Positions 9,701-15,542 of a stretch of DNA of 64,000 bases are shown here, piece by piece. The translations under genes were made by a program, and so were the position numbers. The DNA comes from JAVBME01 sp031552765 (GTDB lineage: Bacteria > Bacillota > Negativicutes > Acidaminococcales > JAISLQ01), in the NCBI GenBank assembly GCA_031552765.1, contig JAVBME010000002.1, positions 1 to 64,000 on the forward strand, in the 5' to 3' direction. How positions within the stretch are numbered: the stretch's first letter is position 1; every line of letters begins with the position of its first letter. The notes below the pieces were generated by a model. The model worked only from the letters and a program-made list of their open reading frames with translations. It was not told the DNA's origin and searched no databases.

Positions 9701-10872
9701 ATGCCTTCCCCGGCAAACCCTTCCGCCATGGCGGTCGCCATCTTTTTCGCGGCCAGCTGTATCGCGCTTTTCTTGGCCGGGTCTTTGAGCGCCACGCGAA
9801 GCGCCGACTTGAAACCGTCTGCGCCGATCTTTCCGGCGGCCGCCTTAAAGCCATCAGGTATAACGAATTTCCCCAGGCCCGGCACTATGATAAGGTCGGA
9901 CGTAAACTCCAGTCCCGCCTCCACCATGCCGATTGCCCGCGCTATCCACAGCAAAGAATCACCTGATAGCCGGTTACCCTCGTTGTCTGCCATCTTGGCA
10001 ACATCGGCCACCGCGTCATTAAAGCTCTGGTTATATATGTCCTGCGCAGCCACGCCGGCCGCCACAAACCGCCCCAACCTGTCCGCGCCCATATTCACCG
10101 CAGCGCCGGCCGCGGGAGTGAAGGCCGTAGATACCGGTCCTGATATTAGAGCGCCCGCCCCCTTGATGCCGCCATAAGCTATAGCGCCCTTGCCCCAGCG
10201 CCGGCCGATATCAAAGACGTTTTCATACGCCCCTTCATAGCCGCGCCGGAGAAAACTTGTCCCTTCCGGCTGCCGGTAGAAGTAATTGGCAAAGTCCAAT
10301 TCATTGAGCTTTTTTATCTGGTCGTCCGTTATCTGCCCACCCGCCGCCGCGATCTGCGCCCCGATCTCCCCAGACGCCCTTCGGTTTGCAAGGCGCCTGT
10401 CCGCGTCATACACTCCCGCCCAGCGTAAAACCTTATCGTATGTGCTGGCATTGTCCAGCGTCTGCAAAGTTATATGCGGGTTGTTGAGTATCGGGCGAAA
10501 ATGCGGGTTGCTCTCTATGACGGTCTTCAAGCCAAGCGCGTCCGCTTTTCTCGTTGTGTCCACCAGGTACTGCGGATTAGACATGTTGCGGTCAAAATCC
10601 GCGCCGGTTTTTAAGGCAGTCGCCGTAGCCAGGTTCTGACCGTAGCTGCCGCCCGCTTGCTGTGTCCGCAACACCGCCTGACGAACCAGGCTGCCGTCTA
10701 TCGCGGCATCGCCAAATATCTCGCGCCGGTCGGCATCGTTGAATGAAAGCAAGTTTTCTGTCGTTGCTTGTTGTGCCACATCTTGCGCCTGGGCAACCGG
10801 TTGCGTTGGCAAATCCGTCTTTTGCGCCGGCTGGAAAATGTCTTTCCAGTCAGACTTCGTAAGGTCGGCCAT
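3706..10872 (-). CDS. Giant polyvalent internal virion / DNA-ejection protein
   Basis: 2388 residues from the ATG at 10872, chosen because AAGGAGG lies 7 nt upstream; an in-frame ATG at 10920 lacks an SD. Around residues 680-860 is a lysozyme/chitosanase-like region with the pattern GDxGGRSYGKYQFN, probably a peptidoglycan hydrolase. Near residue 1185 is a zincin motif LHEFGHLF, of the kind seen in large polyvalent phage proteins. The rest is long helical, Gln/Glu/Lys-rich sequence with membrane-compatible Gly/Ala stretches near residues 235-300. By size, position after gp14/gp15-like proteins and content it corresponds to the T7 gp16 class that is ejected to build the DNA channel. Domain calls are by motif only. 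Confidence 0.75.
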   Translation of the reverse strand: MADLTKSDWKDIFQPAQKTDLPTQPVAQAQDVAQQATTENLLSFNDADRREIFGDAAIDGSLVRQAVLRTQQAGGSYGQNLATATALKTGADFDRNMSNPQYLVDTTRKADALGLKTVIESNPHFRPILNNPHITLQTLDNASTYDKVLRWAGVYDADRRLANRRASGEIGAQIAAAGGQITDDQIKKLNELDFANYFYRQPEGTSFLRRGYEGAYENVFDIGRRWGKGAIAYGGIKGAGALISGPVSTAFTPAAGAAVNMGADRLGRFVAAGVAAQDIYNQSFNDAVADVAKMADNEGNRLSGDSLLWIARAIGMVEAGLEFTSDLIIVPGLGKFVIPDGFKAAAGKIGADGFKSALRVALKDPAKKSAIQLAAKKMATAMAEGFAGEGITEFLQELSGTIITNEALEQSNQGKGTSFQLTSMDDALAQAWDAGKVGAASSLWLVAAGSPYHGYKTYKTENFNQVAKTKFSAGFLDTVANEAQKLDIKDPAEHGSVVQTAADENGVGTMFVAAQSFKETYGTGAGELANKLGIGADALEQAAAKNEEVQIKTGKAAEVFFQDGEGLKNLNQIKRYQSETLTPQQADAKAGAFIPDAEATPAQKKAFGKDWDTAQRGYTQMKKSLSLLGVGEEQAEAAARLFGQRLLSTSRQFNISPSTWLKQNNINIQAHPGAFGSQQFGSLSSKYEGGTGTVSTGDGDAGGRSYGKYQFNTKDGVINDFMGWLKKQPGGRKYAEFLGENVGSREFNAAWEELGRKDPEGFGSMQSLYAKPVYYDTAANNLKNKYGLDIAGRSQALQEVLFSNSVQHGSHYGAQVFEEAAKLAGKPLSEMTDAEIIHNIYEVKLNDLSWSSGSPDLRPGLFSRWKNERQDALNMLQQGGPRGREGGMKYGHPVTENISEKDMVDVTDLDGLSNLFEKRDEAGNVTGKATPSEIVDFIKGFDQNITFATKDINTLIGLPEDAYAQRHIIRNTRTMLRDGDTARNIEATEKTLSNMQSIFANAVLVDVVPNTNPNKSKKADARKHREKVDSFYNFYLPVKYNGELYALKVTAENYKGQLKVDSNRVDLYQVDARGENKIEASSLPSVGALQDAGINEQDARPVRTGNQLETSTEGTGAPSKISIGDMLKNVKDEAGAPYVKPDGTLNYEQGNRGTIEMHEMVKNGQLKRDSYIDILAKGDLSTVLHEFGHLFLQDFSWLANNADFVSEQAAKDWDTLKKDLDITDAQIKKGKDGFIRVEFTTAQHEKFAREFEQYIYEGNAPSLGMRRVFRKFRDWLADIYRGELEANNGQLAELSPEMRGFFDRLLATEEQIEVQKELLENISTLDPDTDFTLWEEAYERAKEILLREKLREIKAINSEEFKNLYKDTKEKIKSDAEKQPVYRAISDLSAGVIEDLPDKSQARLNIKQLWQLYGAEITEGLPAEVMSEDGILHPDDVAALYGFGSGLEMLEAMRASRPLNAEVAALTRQAMREATQPTVQEQQQMAQEAMNNEVTLDLIQKELERMGVEQDRRQEAREIKRQAKDAAAAAIAVQTVSKAKGFRNYFDRAVKNAVDSKEALNKGKSILALQKKMEQMTNQALGVESVKFKEEYQNTLSYFNKFLNRTKKQSSSLDSQELGVIQNLLQSFGLEKSRRTPDLDVSMGLAEWISLLPPAVKDQLAEGGPHLSALGLQGQDLNSLTVEQFRDVANAVRMIEHEGRRKNKLYNQEIRLTVQEAGEQLRDDAIKNVGVNYSSKNYKPLPQKLNRLADKFNSWIIGTENIIWQVDGRRFDGFMRDTVWRPIVGKAFDMQSNLTYEAQVRINGVWGEYSEAELWNMRQTYIPVEALGDRFTKMEMLAVAFNCGTEDNYRKLKDGRNWTDESIETVLNHLDERDWKAVQAVWDMLDSYYPMLNELEKRTKGIALKKVPGRTVKTKYGSIQGKYYPLKADADNLNTPARQKEEAKYNRPRTPQGHTKERTNATYAVSLDESYLYEHLANIIQDISYREAGIDASRILYNKTAESALKSTIGKDKYDELTTAIQKAISSQSGPMIAGEQMVRWLRTRAVSSLMAGKLSVASQQISGLFSSMAMIGVGPVFDGIMGVAFNSENCKFVREKSAFMRDRPKTRDRDIKDSYNRLTGELGGAPAWMGRNPKKALDTIGEYGFKLIATMDMIVSYPTWYGAYLDGLRQFEGNEAKAVTYADTAVRQSQGSGHTMDQAAFQRDGNEYSKIFSAFTTPGVALYRLMWRNLQQFKAGDTAAWRNISNVILAATAQGAIAEVLAGRPPEDDEDWLKWGTKQTLLFMASSIPIFRDWVSYSFGESRTIMSSPVAAPLESAGKLAKYMYEFYDGKNVDANTVFKESIRLAGFGIGYPQQLNIWGYNFLNWGIEGKELQLSDILRFRPKKER

Positions 10873-10995
10873 ACAAATTCCTCCTTTGGTATATAGGAAA
10901 ACCACTTCCCAATATGGCAAGTGGCTTAAAGGTTTTTATTTTATAAATTTTCTGGTATGATTAAAAGAAAACTTACACATATGGGGTGGGTTCTC

Positions 10996-11478
10996 TTGGA
11001 AGAAAAAGAATACATTAGTAATCGTGTTGAAGATCAAATAAATTGGTACAGCAAAAAAAGTTCCTCCTGCCAAAGATGGTACAAAGGATGTAGAATATTT
11101 GAAATTGTATTAGCTGTTTCTATTCCTTTGGTGACGCTTCTTATACATAACAACTACTGTTTGAAAATATACACTGCGGCGATTGGTTTGCTTATCGCTA
11201 TCGCAGCCGGCCTGCAAAGCCTCAACAAGTGGCATGAAAACTGGATAGCTTACCGAGCTACTTCCGAAAATCTTAAACAAGAAAAATACATGTACCTCAC
11301 AAGAGCCGGTCTGTATTCCCGCTACGATGATAGTACTTGTTTCAAAGAGTTTGCTTCTCGCTGCGAAACTATAATTTCAAGCGAGAATATAAACTGGACA
11401 CAGCTCCAACAAACTGAATGCCACAAAATCTCTCACAAAAAAGGCGACAATGCCTCGCCATCCGGCGCTCGTTCATAG
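10996..11478 (+). CDS. SLATT/DUF4231-like two-TM protein
   Basis: About 160 residues. Start taken as TTG 10996 because GGGGTGGG lies just upstream and the protein then begins with the EEKEYIxxRxxxQixWYxxKS pattern typical of DUF4231/SLATT proteins; an ATG at 10957 without an SD is the alternative. Two adjacent hydrophobic segments (about residues 37-53 and 59-77) are followed by a helical region with 'WIAYRATSENLKQEKYMY', again typical. SLATT proteins are predicted membrane effectors in nucleotide-signal defence systems. It is on the opposite strand to the late genes and its 3' end overlaps the convergent small gene by 46 nt. It precedes a TIR gene. Defence role inferred. Confidence 0.65.
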   Translation: MEEKEYISNRVEDQINWYSKKSSSCQRWYKGCRIFEIVLAVSIPLVTLLIHNNYCLKIYTAAIGLLIAIAAGLQSLNKWHENWIAYRATSENLKQEKYMYLTRAGLYSRYDDSTCFKEFASRCETIISSENINWTQLQQTECHKISHKKGDNASPSGARS

Positions 11479-11642
11479 GTGCGTTCAAATACATCTGGCT
11501 TACATGGGTACTGCTCTCCCCTAACGCCGGTTATTATCCAATCACCAGGAGCAGCCCGCAAAGGCCCTTCTAACGTTTGTATTATTTTTTCTTCCTTTGT
11601 CTGATAAGCCTCTACAACAACAGGCTTTTTACGAAATTTCAC
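11433..11642 (-). CDS. Small conserved phage protein (PGDYG-like)
   Basis: 69 residues, GTG start with AAAGGGG 8 nt upstream. It begins MKFRKKPVVVEA and carries GDWIITG..GE.YPCKPD.FE.TYE, a pattern common in small phage and prophage proteins of unknown function. It is the only minus-strand gene inside the plus-strand cargo cassette, lying between the SLATT and TIR genes and convergent with the SLATT gene. That suggests the cargo genes were inserted on either side of an existing phage gene. Confidence 0.7.
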   Translation of the reverse strand: MKFRKKPVVVEAYQTKEEKIIQTLEGPLRAAPGDWIITGVRGEQYPCKPDVFERTYERAPDGEALSPFL

Positions 11643-11698
11643 ACCATCATCCCCTTTCTTCTTGTTATTATTTTATATTGTATAAGGAGTGACATTCA

Positions 11699-12097
11699 AT
11701 GACAAAAACCTACAACCTTTTCATCAGCCACGCCTGGCACAGAAATGAGCATTACAGTAAAATTGTCGAATGGCTAAACGGTTCCGGCCTTACTTGGAGA
11801 AACTACAGCGTCCCTGAACATGATCCAATTGACGCCAAAAACCCTACCAAACTAAGGCAAATGCTTACCAACCAGATCAATCCCTCTAGCGCCATTATCA
11901 TCCTTGCCGGCATGTATGCAGCTTATAGTGATTGGATAGATTATGAAATAGGCGAAGCCCGCCGTATGGGTAAGGTTATTATAGCAGTAGAGCCATGGGG
12001 GCAAGAAAGAACACCTACAAAGATACAAAATTGTGCACATGTAACAGTTGGCTGGAACTCGGCTTCCGTTATAAAAGCCGTAAAGGAGTATGTTTAA
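11699..12097 (+). CDS. TIR-domain protein (Thoeris ThsB/DUF1863-like)
   Basis: 132 residues, essentially one TIR domain. It has an N-terminal strand YNLFISHAW, a central segment with 'PI....P..L...L..QI..S.AIIILAGMYA', and S-DWIDYEI in which Glu83 is the probable NAD-cleaving glutamate. The end reads 'TPTKIQNCAHVTVGW', as in DUF1863-type proteins such as ThsB. SD AAGGAG upstream of the ATG. TIR proteins of this type hydrolyse or cyclise NAD to make a signal that activates a partner effector. Here the partner could be the SLATT membrane protein encoded just upstream on the same strand. Pairing is inference. Confidence 0.75.
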   Translation: MTKTYNLFISHAWHRNEHYSKIVEWLNGSGLTWRNYSVPEHDPIDAKNPTKLRQMLTNQINPSSAIIILAGMYAAYSDWIDYEIGEARRMGKVIIAVEPWGQERTPTKIQNCAHVTVGWNSASVIKAVKEYV

Positions 12098-12109
12098 CAG
12101 GAGACTACC

Positions 12110-12643
12110 ATGAAAAAATTGCTTTTTGTTTTATTGATGGTGCTGGCATTACCCGTTTGCGCGTCAGCAGAAATCTATAAAAATTATGAGTATAACTTTC
12201 AAGTTGACGTCCCTATAAGTTGGATACCCACAGAAAATAAAGCTGCTATTTTTACTTTTGCAAACAGAACTTCCTCTGGCAATACAGGCGTTTTAACCAT
12301 AGATGCTTTCTACGAGCCCGACGCTCCAATAACATTAAAAAATCTTGATGCAGAAGAAAAAGACGCTTTCGCAAAAACATATTTGGCAGAAATAAAGAAG
12401 GCGTTTCCGCAAACAAATTTTTTAAAAGAAGAGTTTTTGTATAAACAAAATAATGAAAATAGTGTTCTGTTAATACTACTACAAGGAAAGAACAAACAAA
12501 ATCTTGATTGCTCATACTCTGGCATGGTTTTTATCAGCAATAAAGTTTTCTATTCTTTCGCCCTTCTTACAGACGACCTATCTGGACAGCATCGATTGCA
12601 ATTCATGAAAATTTTTAACACATTTAAATACCTAGAATCCTAA
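12110..12643 (+). CDS. Secreted protein, PsbP/DUF1795-like
   Basis: 177 residues with a clear signal peptide (MKKLLF, hydrophobic core, cleavage probably after CASA around residue 20), so it is exported. The mature part starts with 'YKNYEYNFQVDVPISW' and ends 'KIFNTFKYLES', a layout seen in small PsbP/DUF1795-type extracytoplasmic proteins. SD AGGAGA, 12 nt after the TIR gene and followed by a terminator, so it is the last gene of the cargo operon. A role such as superinfection exclusion at the envelope is possible but not shown by the sequence. Confidence 0.6.
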   Translation: MKKLLFVLLMVLALPVCASAEIYKNYEYNFQVDVPISWIPTENKAAIFTFANRTSSGNTGVLTIDAFYEPDAPITLKNLDAEEKDAFAKTYLAEIKKAFPQTNFLKEEFLYKQNNENSVLLILLQGKNKQNLDCSYSGMVFISNKVFYSFALLTDDLSGQHRLQFMKIFNTFKYLES

Positions 12644-12666
12644 GCCCCCAATCGGGGGCTTTTTTA
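12643..12666 (+). terminator. Rho-independent terminator of cargo operon
   Basis: AGCCCCC-AATC-GGGGGCT followed by a T run, directly after the secreted protein gene. It also covers the stop codon of the convergent internal virion protein gene. Confidence 0.9.
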
Positions 12667-14529
12667 TGACCCCACACCCTGCTCCGGATGGCTGTAATCT
12701 TTTACAGCAAACGTTGGCACCGGTGTTGTCGCCTTCTTCTCCGGCGGCAGTGGCACGAATAGGCCAGCAACCCCTTTGCGGTCGCCGACTTTTATCAAAA
12801 ACCGCTCCCACGAATCCATAAATTCTTTTTCCGTGGCAAATACTACTGGGGAGCTGCTATTGCTCATCTGCTGCACAAACACCTGCAAAAGGGCCTGGTA
12901 ATCTGATTGTGGCACATTAGAATTAGTAGTTTTTCTTGTTTTGTCAAGAATGCTTGTTGTCGCCTGCCAGCGCTTTTCCGTGCTCCAATCTTGACCGCCG
13001 ACGGCAAATCCTTTTGCAATGTCACTTACGGCCTGCACATTGCCCGCTCCGTAAGTATTCTCATAAGCGGCCCGCACTGCGGCCTGGTTTTCTATTGAAG
13101 GCAGGAAGTTTTTTGAATCATACAGCTTATTGTTCAATATACTATTAGCCTGCTTTACAGCGTCCTCTTCATTACGGAAATCTTTCGCACCTTTTATCAA
13201 AAGAGTGTTAGCGGCGGCCGCATCGTCAGGGCTAAGGCCGGCATTCCGAATAATAGCTTTCCCTGTATCCACATAGTTCTGCTGCGCCTCGCTAAGCTTG
13301 TATGCCGAGGGGATAGCCTTTATATACGCCTCTTTTGTACTGTTCTTTAAATCCGTGGCACCCATTACCTCACCCGACTTCAATGTCCCGTTGGACAACT
13401 TGGTTTCAAACCGTTCTATAGTTTGCAGGTTATTGACTTTCGGCTGGCCGCTGTCATCGATACCAAAAAAGTCTCGTGCCTTTTTATCCATTTTCACATA
13501 ATCATCGCCAGAAAGATTCATCAGAGGCAAAATAGCCTTTACCTGTTCATAGCTTTTTATTTCGCCATTCACAACAGCCGTGAACAGGTTGCCCATACGC
13601 TCATTAAATACTTTGTTAGACAACTCCTCATTTTTCGAATACATCTTTGTAATGCTGTTCATAAGCGCCGGCTTATCCTTATAGTCAGACTGACCCACCA
13701 GCTCTATGGCTTTTTCTATACTACCCCCGGACTGCTGGTAAATAGACGCCGTCAGGCTTTCCATTTCCTTTGCTTCCAGTACCTGATCTGTTTTTCCACC
13801 CAGCTGGCTATATATGGTCGAACTCATAAAAGGCTTGGCATATTCCAGTGCCTGTTGCGCCAGCTTGGGGTCTTTGGTTATCGTAGCCTGCCAGTAAGCA
13901 ACCGCACCCCTTGTTATGCGCTCTTTGCTGTCCGCCACAACAAAAGTTTTTCCTTGCGTCGGGCCGTACTGCTCGGCGCTTTCTTTTACCCGGCTATCCA
14001 CAAAAGCCATAAACCCTTCAGGCGTCTTGCTGTCTATCGCCGCGCCTATAGCTATATCATCGTTCACAGCCTGCTGCATCTTGATAAACGCTTGCTGCTG
14101 GCCTTTTTTATAAACGTCTATATCTACCTGTCCGGCATTTTTCAGGCGATCGAAAGTCGGATTGAACCGTTCCTCCGTCGCCCGGTACTTGACGCCGGCA
14201 TTTTTCTTTTCTTCGGATATTATTTTCCCCGATTCCACATTATAGTACTCATCAGCTTTCTCAGCATTTTCAAACTGCATTTTGGTCTTTATATCTGTGC
14301 GCAGTTGGGCCAAGCGCAATTCAGTATTGTTCTGCGCTTTTACTGCCCTGGCATTATCCATTTCATATGAATTTTGCACCATGGCAGCCCCCAGCCCCGT
14401 CACCGCCCGCCCCACGTCCGCCATGCCGCGGGCGTTTCTCGACCCCATGGCTTCCGCGGAATAGCCGGAAATAGGCGTGTAGTCTATGCCCCGCCGCTGC
14501 ACACGGTCAGTATTTACTGGTATTTGCAT
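12664..14529 (-). CDS. Internal virion protein (gp15-like position)
   Basis: 621 residues, largely helical and charged, rich in Lys/Ala/Glu, with no signal peptide. It starts MQIPVNTDRVQRRG and ends in a Pro-rich tail (FVPLPPEKK..PVP). It lies between the small Gly/Ala-rich gp14-like protein and the cargo cassette, with the 2388-residue ejection protein beyond. This is the place of the T7 gp15-type internal core protein. No catalytic motif seen; assignment rests on position, size and composition. Confidence 0.6.
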   Translation of the reverse strand: MQIPVNTDRVQRRGIDYTPISGYSAEAMGSRNARGMADVGRAVTGLGAAMVQNSYEMDNARAVKAQNNTELRLAQLRTDIKTKMQFENAEKADEYYNVESGKIISEEKKNAGVKYRATEERFNPTFDRLKNAGQVDIDVYKKGQQQAFIKMQQAVNDDIAIGAAIDSKTPEGFMAFVDSRVKESAEQYGPTQGKTFVVADSKERITRGAVAYWQATITKDPKLAQQALEYAKPFMSSTIYSQLGGKTDQVLEAKEMESLTASIYQQSGGSIEKAIELVGQSDYKDKPALMNSITKMYSKNEELSNKVFNERMGNLFTAVVNGEIKSYEQVKAILPLMNLSGDDYVKMDKKARDFFGIDDSGQPKVNNLQTIERFETKLSNGTLKSGEVMGATDLKNSTKEAYIKAIPSAYKLSEAQQNYVDTGKAIIRNAGLSPDDAAAANTLLIKGAKDFRNEEDAVKQANSILNNKLYDSKNFLPSIENQAAVRAAYENTYGAGNVQAVSDIAKGFAVGGQDWSTEKRWQATTSILDKTRKTTNSNVPQSDYQALLQVFVQQMSNSSSPVVFATEKEFMDSWERFLIKVGDRKGVAGLFVPLPPEKKATTPVPTFAVKDYSHPEQGVGS

Positions 14530-14541
14530 ATTCTGCGCCCC

Positions 14542-15066
14542 CTATCCCTTATGCCATTTATTATTGCGCCAGTCAAAACTCGTCGCGGTAGTCGCCGCGC
14601 CCAACAGCCCGGTAAACAGCCCCGCCTTGCCGGCCTTTCTGGCGTTCTGCGCCTCCATGCCGTAATTATTGGCCTGGTTTTTATACGACACATACCCGCT
14701 CTCATGGCCTGCGCGCTCGCGTCCGGCATTGACCAAGATATTGCCTATATTGTCATCCGCCCGTTCGGCCGCATCGTTATAGAGCAGCCTGGCGCTGCCG
14801 CTGTCTGTCTCAATGCCGCTGGCCCCTGCCGCCACCCGCTGCGAGCTTGCCAGTTGCCTGGCGTCCTCCCTGTAGCCGCTGGCCTCTTCGCGCCCTCTTT
14901 CCGAGGCGTCCTCGGCCTTAGCCATTTGTGCCTTGGCATTGACGTTGGCCGCCGCCTCCTGCGACCGCAACGCCTCAGCCTCGGCTTTCGCATGCCTGTC
15001 CTGGGCAATGCCCGAAAATATCTGCCCGCCCATCTGTAAAATGGCTCCCGCCATCGCTCCGCACAT
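14542..15066 (-). CDS. Small internal virion protein (gp14-like)
   Basis: 174 residues. The N-terminus is Gly/Ala/Met-rich and membrane-compatible (MCGAMAGAILQMGGQIFSGI); an Ala/Glu-rich helix with many Arg and Gln follows, with 'GASGIETDSGSA..L' in the middle. This pattern is common in gp14-like podovirus ejection proteins (N-terminal hydrophobic helix, long coiled part, 'GxxxxxGSA' motif). Its ATG overlaps the stop of the upstream gene (TAATG), and GGAGG precedes it. Confidence 0.65.
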   Translation of the reverse strand: MCGAMAGAILQMGGQIFSGIAQDRHAKAEAEALRSQEAAANVNAKAQMAKAEDASERGREEASGYREDARQLASSQRVAAGASGIETDSGSARLLYNDAAERADDNIGNILVNAGRERAGHESGYVSYKNQANNYGMEAQNARKAGKAGLFTGLLGAATTATSFDWRNNKWHKG

Positions 15067-15542
15067 TATCTTTCCCTCCTCACATGAACAAATGCTTCGT
15101 TGTCAAAACCATACGGCGCCGGCGCCGCAAAAGAAAACCCCGCGCCCTTTAGCCAGCGCAGGGAAACCTTGTTTTCGGCATGCACCCAGTTTTCTAAACT
15201 ATTCCACTCCCGCAAAAAACCGTTCACATATTTTCTTGTATATCTTTGCACCGCTACTTTTACCGCCAGTATGCCGTCCGTGGCCAGCAGCCACACTATG
15301 CCGCGGCCATCCAAAAACGACGCCGTGCGCACCCCGAAGATAGCTATCGCCCGGCCGTCCGCTTCTATACACAGAGCAACTTCCGAGCGCCCCACCGCGA
15401 AGCGGCAACCGGCATACGGCTTTTGCCTGTAAGCCGACCACAGCTCCCGGGCGTCAGCTTCCCGCAAAGACGTCGCTACCTCTTTAGCGTCGGCCAGCGT
15501 TGCCTCCCGCACCAGTACCCGCCCGGCAAAATAACTGTCCAT
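15066..15542 (-). CDS. Phage Gp13-like (DUF2833-type) protein
   Basis: 158 residues. Start chosen at ATG 15542, which overlaps the stop of tail tubular protein B (TGATG) and has GAGGTG upstream; an in-frame start further up would lie deep inside that gene. The fold signature is GNAT-like ('VREATLADAKEVATSLREAD', later 'NSLENWVHAENKVSLRWLKGAGF'), as in phage Gp13-like acetyltransferase-fold proteins encoded next to tail tubular genes. Whether it is enzymatic is unknown. Confidence 0.7.
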   Translation of the reverse strand: MDSYFAGRVLVREATLADAKEVATSLREADARELWSAYRQKPYAGCRFAVGRSEVALCIEADGRAIAIFGVRTASFLDGRGIVWLLATDGILAVKVAVQRYTRKYVNGFLREWNSLENWVHAENKVSLRWLKGAGFSFAAPAPYGFDNEAFVHVRRER

